Shown: one piece after another, positions 1-8,462 of the stretch
Layout of the letters: every line of letters starts with the position of its first letter
Position numbering within the stretch: the first letter of the stretch is position 1
Source of the DNA: Kiloniellaceae bacterium
Lineage (GTDB): Bacteria; Pseudomonadota; Alphaproteobacteria; Kiloniellales; J153
Direction of reading: 5' to 3'
Length of the DNA: 42,053 bases
Assembly (NCBI GenBank): GCA_021776055.1
Contig: JAJFGP010000053.1
Coordinates: 1-42,053 of the forward strand
Notes under the pieces: generated by a model
Told to the model about the DNA's origin: nothing
Databases searched by the model: none
What the model saw: the letters and a program-made list of their open reading frames with translations, nothing else
Translations under genes and position numbers: made by a program

Positions 1-1362
1 GAACGGCTTGGCGAGGTTCTGGGCAAGCTGACCCGGCGCGGCGCCTTGAGCGAGGCGGATGTGGATGCCGCCCTGCGCGAGGTGCGCGTGGCCTTGCTCG
101 AGGCCGATGTGGCCTTGGCCGTGGTCAAGGATTTCGTCGAGGCGGTGCGGGTTGAAGCGGTGGGCGAAACGGTCCTGCGCTCGGTCACCCCGGGCCAGAT
201 GGTCATCAAGATCGTCCACGACCACCTGGTCGCCATGCTCGGCGCCGAGGCAACGCCCCTCGATCTCGAAGCGACGCCGCCGGTCGCGGTCATGCTGGTC
301 GGCCTACAGGGCTCGGGCAAGACCACCAGTTGCGCCAAGATCGGCCTGCGTCTGTCGACCCGGCAGAAGAAAAAAGTGCTCATGGCCTCCCTGGACGTGC
401 GCCGGCCGGCGGCCCAGGAACAGCTGCGCGTTCTCGGCGAGCAGGCGGCTGTGCGCACCCTGGATATCGTCCCCGGCGAGCCGCCCCGTGCCATTGCCAA
501 GCGGGCCATGCAGACCGGCGCCCTGGAAGGCTTCGATGTGGTGCTGCTCGATACCGCCGGGCGCTTGGCCATCGACGATGAACTGATGGCCGAGGCGGCG
601 GCCGTGCGCGACGCGGTCAAGCCGCACGAGACCCTGCTGGTGGCCGATGCCATGACCGGCCAGGACGCGGTGGCGGTGGCTAGCGGTTTCCACGAGAAGG
701 TCGGCTTAACCGGCATTGTCCTGACCCGCGTCGATGGCGATGCGCGCGGCGGTGCGGCGCTGTCCATGCGCGCGGTTACCGGCTGTCCCATCAAGTTGCT
801 CGGTGTTGGCGAGAAGCTGGAAGCGGTGGAAGATTTCCATCCCGACCGTATCGCTTCGCGCATCTTGGGCATGGGCGACGTGGTCTCTCTGGTCGAAAAG
901 GCCGCCGAGACCATCGAGCAGGAAGACGCGGAGAAGCTTGCCCGCAAGATGAGCAAGGGCAAGTTCGATCTGGACGATCTGGGGCAACAGTTGCGCCAAG
1001 TGCAGAAGATGGGCGGCCTCTCCGGCATGCTCAACCTGCTGCCGGGCATGTCCAAGGCGCAGCAGGATCAGCTAAAGAACGCCAAGGTGGACGACCGCAT
1101 GGTCAAGCGGCAGCTGGCCATGCTCTCGTCCATGACGCCCCTGGAGCGGCGCCGGCCGGAGCTGATCAAGGCCAGCCGCAAACAACGTATCGCCGGCGGC
1201 TCGGGTAGCACCGTGCAGGAGCTGAACAAGCTCCTGAAACAGCACCAGGAGGCCGGCCGCATGATGAAACGCATGACCAAGATGGGTAAAAAAGGCCTGC
1301 GCCGCGGCGGCCTGGCCGGCATGCTGCCGCCCGGCGGCGGCGGCTTTGGTGGCATGCGATGA
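1..1362 (+). CDS. ffh: Signal recognition particle protein Ffh (5' truncated)
   Basis: Ffh is the GTPase subunit of the bacterial SRP. It binds signal sequences of nascent membrane proteins together with 4.5S RNA and docks on FtsY. The frame is open from base 1, so the true start lies a few codons upstream, outside the window. Counting from base 1, the N-domain helices are at about residues 1-90. The P-loop GLQGSGKTT is at 101-109, followed by DVRRPAA, DTAGR and a TRVDGDARGG motif (usually TKLDGDARGG) in the G domain. The methionine-rich M domain is at about 310-453, with GGLSGMLNLLPGM and the SRP-RNA-binding segment SRKQRIAGGSG. The end is Gly/Met-rich, as in the family. It is followed 63 bp later by rpsP, the usual ffh-rpsP-rimM-trmD-rplS order. 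Identification is certain. Confidence 0.97.
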   Translation, partial: ERLGEVLGKLTRRGALSEADVDAALREVRVALLEADVALAVVKDFVEAVRVEAVGETVLRSVTPGQMVIKIVHDHLVAMLGAEATPLDLEATPPVAVMLVGLQGSGKTTSCAKIGLRLSTRQKKKVLMASLDVRRPAAQEQLRVLGEQAAVRTLDIVPGEPPRAIAKRAMQTGALEGFDVVLLDTAGRLAIDDELMAEAAAVRDAVKPHETLLVADAMTGQDAVAVASGFHEKVGLTGIVLTRVDGDARGGAALSMRAVTGCPIKLLGVGEKLEAVEDFHPDRIASRILGMGDVVSLVEKAAETIEQEDAEKLARKMSKGKFDLDDLGQQLRQVQKMGGLSGMLNLLPGMSKAQQDQLKNAKVDDRMVKRQLAMLSSMTPLERRRPELIKASRKQRIAGGSGSTVQELNKLLKQHQEAGRMMKRMTKMGKKGLRRGGLAGMLPPGGGGFGGMR

Positions 1363-1425
1363 GCGCCCATAGAGAATTCGAATACGCACAGAATTTTCCC
1401 AACACCGAGAACGAGGTTTGACCCT

Positions 1426-1911
1426 ATGCCCCTAAAGATTCGACTTGCCCGTGGCGGCGCCAAGAAGCGCCCCTTTTACCGTGTCGTCGTCGCCGATTCG
1501 CGCAGCCCGCGCGATGGCCGCTTCATTGAGAAGATAGGCACCCATAACCCGATGGTCGCCAAGGATCATCCGGACCGTCTGCACCTGGATTTGGAGCGGG
1601 CGAAGCATTGGTTGTCCGTCGGCGCCCAGCCCAGCGACCGGGTCGCCCGCTTTCTCGGCCAGGCCGGCGTGATCCCCATGCCGGCGCAGCGCGTGCAGAC
1701 CAAGAAGAGCCAGCCGCGGCCGAAGACCGTGGAGCGCATGGAGGCGGCAGCCGAGGCGGCCAAGGCCAAGGCAGCGGCGAGCGCGCCCGCCGAGGCAGCC
1801 CCTGTTGAGGCAGCCCCCGTTGAGGCAGCGCCCGTCGAGGCAACCCCGGTCGAGGCAGCCCCCGTTGAAGCAGCGCCGGAAGCTCCGGCCGAAGAGGCGC
1901 CAAAGGCCTGA
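1426..1911 (+). CDS. rpsP: 30S ribosomal protein S16 with long Pro-Val-Glu-Ala-Ala tail
   Basis: S16 is an assembly protein of the 30S subunit body. The first 80 or so residues are a canonical S16 domain: [41 protein letters not shown], and a segment ending near [13 protein letters not shown]. The protein is 161 residues, against about 80-90 in Escherichia coli and 110-130 in many alphaproteobacteria. The excess is an Ala/Lys linker (about 100-122) and then six copies of a five-residue E-A-A-P-V type repeat (residues 123-152), encoded by a 15-bp tandem repeat. The tail is acidic and proline-rich, so probably disordered and surface-exposed. The GAGG upstream of the ATG is a usable ribosome binding site. 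rimM starts 17 bp after the stop. Confidence 0.96.
   Translation: MPLKIRLARGGAKKRPFYRVVVADSRSPRDGRFIEKIGTHNPMVAKDHPDRLHLDLERAKHWLSVGAQPSDRVARFLGQAGVIPMPAQRVQTKKSQPRPKTVERMEAAAEAAKAKAAASAPAEAAPVEAAPVEAAPVEATPVEAAPVEAAPEAPAEEAPKA
1792..1881 (+). repeat. 15-bp tandem repeat, six copies, inside rpsP
   Basis: Six in-frame 15-mers of the form GAGGCAGCCCCCGTT run head to tail, with 1-4 differences each, mostly at third codon positions. They encode E-A-A-P-V units of the S16 tail. The last copy has drifted (GAA start and GAA end). The period is a multiple of three, so gain or loss of copies keeps the reading frame. Confidence 0.9.
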
Positions 1912-1928
1912 TCGGGCCGCGCTGAGCC

Positions 1929-2453
1929 ATGGCTGAGGCGGCGACGGACCGCATCTGCGTGGGGGCCATCGTCGGCGCCCACGGCGTACGCGGCTTGGTT
2001 CGCCTCAAGAGCTTTACCGAGCGGCCCGAGGATATCATCGCCTATGGGCCGCTGACCGATGCCAGTGGGAAACGATGCTTCCAGGTGAGCCTAACAGGAC
2101 GGGCGCGCGACGCGCTTTTGGCCCGCATTGCCGGGGTCGCCGACCGCGACCAGGCGGCGGCTCTGCGCGGCACGCGGCTCTATGTGCTCCGCGCCGCCCT
2201 GCCCGACCCGGCGGAGGAAGAGTTCTATCATGCCGATCTGGTCGGCCTGCGGGCCGAGGCGCCGGATGGGACGGCACTCGGCCGGGTCATCGCCGTCCAT
2301 ACCTTCGGCGGCAACGATGTGTTGGAGATTGCCCCGGCGGCGGGCGAGTCCCTGATGGTCCCCTTTACCTGCCAATCGGTGCCGGCCGTGGACCTGGCGG
2401 TTGGCCGGGTAGTGGTCGATTTGCCACCGGAATCGGAGGCCGACCCCGGTTAA
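1929..2453 (+). CDS. rimM: 16S rRNA processing protein RimM
   Basis: RimM is a 30S maturation factor that binds S19 and helps form the 16S 3' (head) domain. The N-terminal beta-barrel is seen as [21 protein letters not shown] (residues 10-30) with PEDI and YGPL after it. The C-terminal PRC-barrel begins near [11 protein letters not shown] and contains [17 protein letters not shown] and LMVPFT. At 174 residues the length is normal. The ATG at 1929 has no strong Shine-Dalgarno, which suggests translational coupling to rpsP 17 bp upstream. trmD follows after 19 bp. The rpsP-rimM-trmD-rplS order supports the call. Confidence 0.96.
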   Translation: MAEAATDRICVGAIVGAHGVRGLVRLKSFTERPEDIIAYGPLTDASGKRCFQVSLTGRARDALLARIAGVADRDQAAALRGTRLYVLRAALPDPAEEEFYHADLVGLRAEAPDGTALGRVIAVHTFGGNDVLEIAPAAGESLMVPFTCQSVPAVDLAVGRVVVDLPPESEADPG

Positions 2454-2472
2454 ACGCGGCAGGAGCGCGGCC

Positions 2473-3192
2473 GTGAGCGCCAAGGAGCCCTGGACGGCCC
2501 GGGTCCTGACCGTCTTTCCCGAGATGTTTCCGGGTTCGCTGGGCCTCAGTCTGGCCGGCAAGGCCCTGGAAAGGGGGCTTTGGGCCCTGGATGTCCTGGA
2601 CATTCGCGATTTTGCGCGCGATAAACACCGCTCCGTGGACGACACGCCTTTTGGCGGTGGCGCCGGCATGGTCTTGCGCCCGGATGTGGTGGATGCAGCC
2701 CTGGCTGCGGCGGTGGCCAGCGACGGCGAAGCGCCGGTTATCTATCTTTCGCCACGCGGGCGCCTGCTGGACCAGGCCCTTGTGCGGGAGTTGGCGGCGG
2801 GACCGGGCGCGGTGCTGTTGTGCGGCCGCTACGAGGGTGTCGATCAGCGGGTGCTGAAGGCACGCGAGGTGGCCGAGGTGAGCATCGGCGACTACGTTCT
2901 TTCCGGTGGCGAACCGGCGGCGCAGGTGCTCATCGATGCGGTGGTGCGCCTGCTGCCGGGGGTCATGGGCAACGAGGCCAGCCCCGGCGAGGAATCGTTC
3001 GAACGGGGGCTTCTCGAGCACCCGCACTATACGCGCCCGGCCGATTGGCAAGGGCGCGCGGTCCCGGAGCCCCTGCTCTCCGGGCACCACGAGAACATCC
3101 GCCGGTGGCGGCTTGAGCAGGCGAAAGAGATCACCCGGCAGCGCCGCCCGGATTTATGGGCGCGCTACCGACGGGAACAAGACGACGGTTAA
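2473..3192 (+). CDS. trmD: tRNA (guanine-N1-)-methyltransferase TrmD
   Basis: TrmD methylates N1 of G37 in tRNAs that read CNN codons, preventing +1 frameshifts. It is a SPOUT-class trefoil-knot enzyme and acts as a dimer. Diagnostic segments are [10 protein letters not shown] near the N-terminus, [12 protein letters not shown] (about residues 56-67), the knot motifs [12 protein letters not shown] (115-126) and [14 protein letters not shown] (137-150), and [12 protein letters not shown] plus a substrate-binding [10 protein letters not shown] in the C-terminal domain. The start is GTG at 2473. The length (239) is typical. rplS follows closely, with its first ATG 3 bp after the trmD stop. Confidence 0.97.
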   Translation: MSAKEPWTARVLTVFPEMFPGSLGLSLAGKALERGLWALDVLDIRDFARDKHRSVDDTPFGGGAGMVLRPDVVDAALAAAVASDGEAPVIYLSPRGRLLDQALVRELAAGPGAVLLCGRYEGVDQRVLKAREVAEVSIGDYVLSGGEPAAQVLIDAVVRLLPGVMGNEASPGEESFERGLLEHPHYTRPADWQGRAVPEPLLSGHHENIRRWRLEQAKEITRQRRPDLWARYRREQDDG

Positions 3193-3204
3193 GGAATGAA
3201 TACG

Positions 3205-3723
3205 ATGAATACGATCGAGAAGCTGGACAACGAGCAGATCATCAAGCTGACGGAGAAACGCCAACACCCCGATTTCAGCCCGGGCGATACGGTGCGTGTC
3301 AACGTCAAGGTGATCGAAGGCACGCGCGAGCGTATTCAGGCCTTCGAGGGCGTGTGCATCGCCCGCAAGAACCGCGGCCTGAACTCGTCCTTCACGGTGC
3401 GCAAGATTTCCTACAACGAAGGCGTGGAGCGTATCTTCCCGCTTTATTCGCCGCGCATCGACTCGGTCGAGTTGGTGCGTCGCGGCGATGTACGCCGGGC
3501 CAAGCTCTATTACCTGCGCGGCCGGCGCGGCAAGTCGGCGCGCATCTCGGAGAAGACCACCGGCGCCGCGGGCAAAGCGGCGGTTACCGAACGGGTCGAA
3601 GCCGCGGCCGCCAAGTCGGCGGCGAGCGCCGCGGCCGGTGGCAAAGGGTCGACAAAGCGCAAAGCCAGGCGGGCCGCCGCCGCGTCGGGCGGTGGTGCGG
3701 CCAAGGCCGCCAAAGCCGAGTAG
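3205..3723 (+). CDS. rplS: 50S ribosomal protein L19 with Ala/Lys-rich tail
   Basis: L19 sits at the 30S-50S interface. The core (about residues 1-112) carries [57 protein letters not shown] and the usual [27 protein letters not shown]. About 55 further residues rich in Ala, Lys and Gly extend the protein beyond the normal 115-130. ATGAATACG is duplicated in tandem at 3196 and 3205. The AAGGA at 3191-3195 touches the first ATG but lies 9 nt from the second, so 3205 is preferred; 3196 would add three residues. It is the last gene of the ribosomal block. Confidence 0.95.
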   Translation: MNTIEKLDNEQIIKLTEKRQHPDFSPGDTVRVNVKVIEGTRERIQAFEGVCIARKNRGLNSSFTVRKISYNEGVERIFPLYSPRIDSVELVRRGDVRRAKLYYLRGRRGKSARISEKTTGAAGKAAVTERVEAAAAKSAASAAAGGKGSTKRKARRAAAASGGGAAKAAKAE

Positions 3724-3777
3724 GGTTCGCTGAGGGGCGGCTCGCTTCATAAGGGGCGGCAAAAGGGACAATCCACG

Positions 3778-5187
3778 ATGGCGCAGCCGCGCACCTTGTT
3801 CGACAAGATTTGGGATAGCCATCTGGTGGACCGCCAAGATGACGGCACCTGCCTGATCTATGTCGACCGTCATCTGGTGCACGAAGTAACCAGCCCGCAG
3901 GCCTTCGAAGGCTTGCGTTTGGCCGGGCGCAAGGTGCGCCGGCCGGAGGCGACCTTGGCGGTTCCTGATCACAACGTGCCGACGACGGATCGCTCGCAAG
4001 GTATCGCGGACGAGGAAAGCCGCATTCAGGTGGAAACCCTGGCGCGCAACTGTGCGGATTTCGGCGTGCCTTATGTTGCCATGGACGATGTGCGCCAGGG
4101 CATTGTTCATATCATCGGCCCGGAACAGGGCTTCACCCTGCCCGGCACTACCATCGTCTGCGGTGATTCCCATACTTCGACCCATGGCGCCTTCGGGGCG
4201 CTGGCGTTCGGCATCGGCACCTCCGAGGTGGAGCACGTGCTCGCTACGCAGACGCTCATTCAAAAGCCGGCTAAGAACATGCGCATCACCGTGTCGGGTA
4301 CGCGTCCACCGGGTGTGACCGCCAAGGATTTGATCTTGGCGATCATCGGCCGCCTCGGCACCGCCGGTGGCACCGGCCATGTGATCGAATTTTCCGGCCC
4401 GGCGATTGCAGATCTGTCCATGGAAGGGCGCATGACGGTCTGCAACATGACCATCGAAGCGGGCGCCCGCGCCGGCCTGATCGCCCCGGATGAAACCACC
4501 TTCGCCTATTTGCAGGGGCGGCCCATGGCGCCCAAGGCCGGGCGCTGGGAAGCGGCGGTGGCACACTGGCGCACCCTGCCCTCGGATCCGGGTGCGACGT
4601 ACGACACGGAAGTGCGCCTAGCCGCCGGCGATATCGAGCCACAGGTTACTTGGGGCACCAGCCCGGAAGATGTGGTGCCGGTCAGCGGTCACATACCCGA
4701 TCCGGCAGCGGTCGCGGATGTGGCCAAGCGCGCGGCCATGGAACAATCGCTCGCCTACATGGACCTGAAGCCCGGTACGGCCATGCGCGATGTACGCATC
4801 GACAAGGTTTTTATCGGCTCGTGCACCAACGGCCGCATCGAGGATCTGCGCGAGGTCGCGGCCTTGGTGGGCGGACGCAAAGTCGCTGATAGCGTACATG
4901 CCATGATTGTCCCCGGCTCCGGCCTGGTGAAAAACCAGGCGGAGGAAGAGGGGCTGGATAAGGTTTTTCGCGCCGCCGGTTTCGACTGGCGCGAGCCGGG
5001 CTGTTCTATGTGCCTGGCCATGAACGCCGATCGCCTTGAGCCGGGGGAGCGTTGCGCCTCCACCTCGAACCGCAACTTTGAGGGACGCCAGGGACGCGGC
5101 GGGCGCACCCACCTGGTCAGTCCCGGCATGGCGGCGGCGGCGGCGATTGCCGGGCATATCGCCGACGTGCGGGAGTTATCACAATGA
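3778..5187 (+). CDS. leuC: 3-isopropylmalate dehydratase large subunit LeuC
   Basis: LeuC, with LeuD, isomerises 2-isopropylmalate to 3-isopropylmalate in leucine synthesis, using a [4Fe-4S] cluster as Lewis acid. The sequence begins with the family's [13 protein letters not shown]. Cluster ligands are visible as Cys349 ([13 protein letters not shown]) and Cys409/Cys412 (GCSMCLAMN), essentially where they lie in E. coli LeuC. Other landmarks are [29 protein letters not shown] and [19 protein letters not shown]. The length of 469 is normal. The stop codon overlaps the ATG of the next gene (ATGA), so the GFA-like gene is probably translated from the same message. Confidence 0.97.
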   Translation: MAQPRTLFDKIWDSHLVDRQDDGTCLIYVDRHLVHEVTSPQAFEGLRLAGRKVRRPEATLAVPDHNVPTTDRSQGIADEESRIQVETLARNCADFGVPYVAMDDVRQGIVHIIGPEQGFTLPGTTIVCGDSHTSTHGAFGALAFGIGTSEVEHVLATQTLIQKPAKNMRITVSGTRPPGVTAKDLILAIIGRLGTAGGTGHVIEFSGPAIADLSMEGRMTVCNMTIEAGARAGLIAPDETTFAYLQGRPMAPKAGRWEAAVAHWRTLPSDPGATYDTEVRLAAGDIEPQVTWGTSPEDVVPVSGHIPDPAAVADVAKRAAMEQSLAYMDLKPGTAMRDVRIDKVFIGSCTNGRIEDLREVAALVGGRKVADSVHAMIVPGSGLVKNQAEEEGLDKVFRAAGFDWREPGCSMCLAMNADRLEPGERCASTSNRNFEGRQGRGGRTHLVSPGMAAAAAIAGHIADVRELSQ

Positions 5188-5633
5188 CGGCGGAGCCCGT
5201 CACCGGCGGTTGCCTGTGCGGGGCCGTACGCTACGAGGCGGACGGGCCACCAAACCACGCGAGTTTATGCCACTGCCGGATGTGCCAGCGGCACTTCGGC
5301 AACGCTGTCGGCGGGTATGCTAGCTTTCCGCGTGCGCGCCTGCGGTTTACCAAAGGCGCGGCGAAAAATTACCGCTCCTCCGACTTCGCTCAGCGCGGCT
5401 TTTGCGCCGCCTGTGGGGCGCCGCTGACCTACGAATACAGCGGTGCGCCGGAGCGGATCAGCGTGACCCTCGGCAGTCTGGACCAGCCGGAACGTTTTCC
5501 GCCCAGCGTGCATTGGGGTATCGAAAATCAGGTCCCGTGGCTACATATCGACGATGATCTGCCGCGTCACCGCACCGAAGACGACCCGGAGTTTCAAGAA
5601 TTCGCGCAAACCGCTGGCGCGGGTTGCGGTTGA
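5184..5633 (+). CDS. GFA-family (CENP-V/Gfa-like) zinc-binding protein inside the leu operon
   Basis: This 149-residue protein has the GFA fold: [12 protein letters not shown] (residues 8-19), a [11 protein letters not shown] cluster (about 31-41), [11 protein letters not shown] (about 74-84), and the closing [19 protein letters not shown] block. The paired CxC and CxxC cysteines bind structural and catalytic zinc in the family. The founding member condenses formaldehyde with glutathione, but most paralogues have no proven substrate. The start ATG overlaps the leuC stop by 4 nt, and leuD follows 21 bp after the stop, so it belongs to the leuC-leuD message. What it does for leucine synthesis is unknown. 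It may simply be a passenger, or it may handle a reactive thiol or aldehyde. Confidence 0.88.
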   Translation: MTAEPVTGGCLCGAVRYEADGPPNHASLCHCRMCQRHFGNAVGGYASFPRARLRFTKGAAKNYRSSDFAQRGFCAACGAPLTYEYSGAPERISVTLGSLDQPERFPPSVHWGIENQVPWLHIDDDLPRHRTEDDPEFQEFAQTAGAGCG

Positions 5634-5654
5634 GATTGGCGAGGACCTGAGGCG

Positions 5655-6266
5655 ATGGAGAAATTTACAAAGCTGAGCGGCGTGGCCGCGCCGCTGCCCT
5701 TGGTCAACGTCGACACAGACAAGATCATTCCCAAGCAGTTCCTCAAGACCATCAAACGCACCGGTCTGGCCAAGGGTCTGTTCTACGAGATGCGCTTTGA
5801 CGAATCAGGGAAGCCGAAACCGAATTTCGTTCTCGACCAACCGGCTTATAAGAACGCCGAGATTTTAGTGGCGGGCGAGAATTTTGGCTGCGGTTCGTCG
5901 CGCGAGCATGCGCCGTGGGCCCTGTTGGATGCGGGCATTCGTTGCATCGTCGCCCCCAGCTTTGCCGATATTTTCTACAACAACTGCTTCAAGAACGGCA
6001 TCCTGCCTATCGTCCTGCCCAAGGAACAGGTCGATCTGTTGATGGACGATGCGCAGCGCGGCGCCAACGCCGTCGTAACCGTTGACTTGGAAAAGCAGGA
6101 GATCAGCGGCCCCGACGGCGACACCCTTCGCTTCGAGATCGATGCCTTCCGCAAGCACTGTTTGCTCAACGGCCTGGACGATATCGGCCTGACGCAGCAG
6201 AAGGCGGAAAAGATCGAAGCGTACGAGGCCCGGCGACAAAGCGCCGAGCCGTGGTTATCCGCCTGA
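5655..6266 (+). CDS. leuD: 3-isopropylmalate dehydratase small subunit LeuD
   Basis: This is the swivelling-domain subunit that completes the isopropylmalate isomerase active site with LeuC. It has the expected [32 protein letters not shown]-terminus (residues 1-31), the substrate-specificity region [34 protein letters not shown] (about 76-109), and GILPI. The length of 203 is typical. It sits 21 bp after the GFA-like gene and 38 bp before leuB, so leuC-gfa-leuD-leuB looks like one operon. Confidence 0.96.
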   Translation: MEKFTKLSGVAAPLPLVNVDTDKIIPKQFLKTIKRTGLAKGLFYEMRFDESGKPKPNFVLDQPAYKNAEILVAGENFGCGSSREHAPWALLDAGIRCIVAPSFADIFYNNCFKNGILPIVLPKEQVDLLMDDAQRGANAVVTVDLEKQEISGPDGDTLRFEIDAFRKHCLLNGLDDIGLTQQKAEKIEAYEARRQSAEPWLSA

Positions 6267-6304
6267 TTCGTTTGCAACTTTAGAAAAAAGGGACGGCGCG
6301 CGCC

Positions 6305-7417
6305 ATGCCTGCCAATAAAAAACTTTTGATTCTCCCCGGCGATGGCATCGGGCCCGAGGTTATGGCCGAGGTGCGCCGGGTCGTCGATTGGTTCGATAAG
6401 CGCCAGGCGATCCGTTTCGACGTGGACGAGGATTTGGTCGGCGGCTGTGCCATCGATGCGCACGGTGTGCCCTTGGCCGATGCCACCATGGATAAGGCGA
6501 TGAACGCCGATGCGGTCCTGCTTGGCGCTGTCGGTGGTCCCAAGTGGGACGACCTGCCCTTCGAGAACAAGCCGGAGCGCGGCTTGCTGCGCTTGCGCAA
6601 GGACATGGCGCTCTATGCGAATTTGCGCCCGGCTATCTGCTTCGATGCCCTGGTCGGCGCCTCGTCGCTCAAGCCCGAGGTGGTTTCCGGCCTCGACATT
6701 ATGATCGTGCGCGAGCTGACCGGCGGCGTCTACTTCGGCACGCCGCGCGGCATCGAGGATTTGCCCAACGGCACGCGCCGCGGCGTCAACACCCAGGTCT
6801 ACACCACACCGGAGATTCACCGGGCGGCACGCGTGGGCTTCGAGCTGGCGCGCAAGCGTGGCAACAAGGTTTGCTCGGTGGAAAAGGCCAATGTGATGGA
6901 GACCGGCGTCCTCTGGCGGCAGGAGGTGCAGAAGCTGCACGATGCCGAGTATGCGGATGTGGAGCTCTCCCACATGTATGCCGACAACTGTGCCATGCAG
7001 TTGGTGCGCAACCCGAAGCAGTTCGATGTGATCGTCACCGATAACCTGTTCGGCGATATGCTCTCCGACGAGGCGGCCATGCTCACCGGGTCGCTGGGCA
7101 TGCTGCCGTCAGCCTCCCTCGGCGATGCGGACGCCACCGGCCGGCGTAAGGCGCTTTATGAGCCGGTGCACGGGTCGGCCCCGGATATCACCGGCAAAGG
7201 GGTGGCCAACCCGCTCGCCTGCGTGCTCAGTTTCGCCATGATGCTGCGCTATTCCTTCGATCTGGGCGACGATGCGTCGCTGATCGAGCGGTCGGTCGAG
7301 GCTATCCTCGCCTCGGGCAAGCGCACGGCGGATATCGCCGTGCCCGGCGAAAAAACGATTTCCACCGCCGAGATGGGCCAGGCCATCGTCGCTGAGTTGG
7401 AAAAGCTGGCCGACTAG
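6305..7417 (+). CDS. leuB: 3-isopropylmalate dehydrogenase LeuB
   Basis: LeuB oxidatively decarboxylates 3-isopropylmalate to 2-oxoisocaproate with NAD+. The sequence shows [11 protein letters not shown] (residues 8-18), [12 protein letters not shown], the substrate-binding [33 protein letters not shown], and the metal and dinucleotide loops [27 protein letters not shown] and [19 protein letters not shown]. The 370-residue length is normal. GGGACGG precedes the ATG. It is the last gene of the leu cluster; a weak hairpin lies about 85 bp downstream. Confidence 0.97.
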   Translation: MPANKKLLILPGDGIGPEVMAEVRRVVDWFDKRQAIRFDVDEDLVGGCAIDAHGVPLADATMDKAMNADAVLLGAVGGPKWDDLPFENKPERGLLRLRKDMALYANLRPAICFDALVGASSLKPEVVSGLDIMIVRELTGGVYFGTPRGIEDLPNGTRRGVNTQVYTTPEIHRAARVGFELARKRGNKVCSVEKANVMETGVLWRQEVQKLHDAEYADVELSHMYADNCAMQLVRNPKQFDVIVTDNLFGDMLSDEAAMLTGSLGMLPSASLGDADATGRRKALYEPVHGSAPDITGKGVANPLACVLSFAMMLRYSFDLGDDASLIERSVEAILASGKRTADIAVPGEKTISTAEMGQAIVAELEKLAD

Positions 7418-7500
7418 ATCACAAGCAGCAGACCGAACACCGCAATCCGCCGCCGCCTGTAAGGACGGTGTAAGGCGGGCGTGGTCTTCTCCCGCGATCC

Positions 7501-7527
7501 GGGGCGTGCCGTCTGGGCCGCCCCTTT
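7501..7527 (+). terminator. Weak candidate terminator after leuB
   Basis: GGGGCG (7501-7506) pairs with CGCCCC (7519-7524) across a 12-nt loop and is followed by only three T. The stem is short and the U-tract poor, so this is weak. Its position argues against an ATG at 7531 as the start of the next gene. Confidence 0.3.
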
Positions 7528-7560
7528 GCCATGATCGCCAACAAACGGGAGCGGCAACTT

Positions 7561-8025
7561 ATGGTCGCCATCGAACACGTACACCCTATGCTTGTGCACT
7601 TTCCGATCGTTTTGTTCATTCTTGTGCTTGCCCTCGACGCCGTGGTCGTCATGCGCGGTGGCAACCTGGCGGCGCGCCAAGGTTTGCCGCCGGTGGCCCT
7701 TGCGGTTCTTGTCATCGGCACTGTGCTGGCCGCGGCGGCGGCCGCGTTTGGGGATGTTGCCCTGGACCGCGCCGTCGATCTGGGCTTTCCGGAAGCGCCC
7801 CTGGAGGTTCATGAGGCGTTGGGCATTAGCACCTTGGCGCTATTTGGCGGTCTTGCGGTGGTGCGCCTCCTGGCCGGCTGGCACGGTGTGCCGTTGACCG
7901 GCCTTCGCGCCTGGGGGGTCGCTTTTGTTGGCCTGATGGGCGTCGGTTTACTGCTGACGACGGCCTATTACGGCGGCTATCTGGTCTATGATCTTGGCGT
8001 AAACGTGATCCCGGTCAGGCCTTGA
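7561..8025 (+). CDS. DUF2231-type four-helix membrane protein
   Basis: This is a predicted inner-membrane protein of 154 residues. The N-terminus reads EHVHPMLVHFPIVLFILVLALD (residues 4-25), the HPxxVHFPI signature of the DUF2231 family. Four hydrophobic helices can be counted at about 10-28, 42-65, 84-103 and 117-141. The family has no firm biochemical role, though many members are found beside heme or redox genes. ATG 7561 has GGGAG about 10 nt upstream. An in-frame ATG at 7531 would add MIANKRERQL but lacks a ribosome binding site and abuts a hairpin. No partner gene is evident here. Confidence 0.75.
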   Translation: MVAIEHVHPMLVHFPIVLFILVLALDAVVVMRGGNLAARQGLPPVALAVLVIGTVLAAAAAAFGDVALDRAVDLGFPEAPLEVHEALGISTLALFGGLAVVRLLAGWHGVPLTGLRAWGVAFVGLMGVGLLLTTAYYGGYLVYDLGVNVIPVRP

Positions 8026-8088
8026 CCGGCATGTAGGCGATTGACCGGCGAAAACGACGCACCTATCCTTGGCGGATCTTCAACAGCG

Positions 8089-8102
8089 AAAGGAGGTGAT
8101 CC
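8089..8102 (+). promoter_or_regulatory. Full-length Shine-Dalgarno sequence
   Basis: AAGGAGGTGATCC at 8090-8102 is a 13-nt perfect complement to the conserved 16S rRNA 3' tail (GGATCACCTCCTT). GGAGG ends 7 nt before the GTG at 8104. The other genes here use 4-6 nt Shine-Dalgarno matches. This site settles GTG 8104 as the start, over the in-frame TTG at 8041. Confidence 0.9.
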
Positions 8103-8103
8103 G

Positions 8104-8283
8104 GTGTCTAAAACATTAGCACTGATTGCGGTGGCATTGGGTTTGGTTGCCGCGTCGGCCGGATCGGCCCTAGCGGGCGGCGGCTGCGCGGGATCGCAGA
8201 GCGTCAGCCTGGAGACGCAGACGGCCTCGACCGGCGATACGGCAACGCCCTATACGCCCGTTCCGGAGAGCACCTCGAACTAA
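8104..8283 (+). CDS. Small secreted or periplasmic protein of unknown function (59 aa)
   Basis: The predicted product begins MSKTLALIAVALGLVAASAG and has a clear Sec-type signal peptide: a short basic start, a hydrophobic core at 4-20 and an S-A-L-A cleavage site around residue 22. The mature peptide would be only about 37 residues, with GGGCAGS at its start, a single cysteine, and a Ser/Thr/Gln/Pro-rich remainder ending TPYTPVPESTSN. The cysteine follows SALAGGG and does not form a proper lipobox. I do not recognise the family. The gene stands alone, between the DUF2231 gene and asd. It has the strongest ribosome binding site in the window and its own intrinsic terminator, as expected for a short, abundantly translated monocistronic message. 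Confidence 0.75.
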   Translation: MSKTLALIAVALGLVAASAGSALAGGGCAGSQSVSLETQTASTGDTATPYTPVPESTSN

Positions 8284-8290
8284 ATCTCCG

Positions 8291-8350
8291 GCACGACCGT
8301 AACCGTGCGAAAAGGCCGTCCCAAGGGATCATCCCGGGGGGCGGCCTTTT
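8291..8350 (+). terminator. Rho-independent terminator after the small secreted protein gene
   Basis: AAAAGGCCGTCCC (8310-8322) pairs with GGGGCGGCCTTTT (8338-8350), one G-T pair, closing an A-rich to U-rich stem that ends in TTTT. A smaller hairpin, GCACG (8291-8295) with CGTGC (8304-8308), lies just upstream. This is the best intrinsic terminator in the window. Confidence 0.88.
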
Positions 8351-8462
8351 CATTTGTGCTCAATCTTCTCATGTATAGAGGCGATCCTTGCCAAGTGGGC
8401 CAAAGAGCCTTAACTCATTGTGGCGTAGGCTACACTTTAGCGTAGGAATGGAAGCGGCGGCG

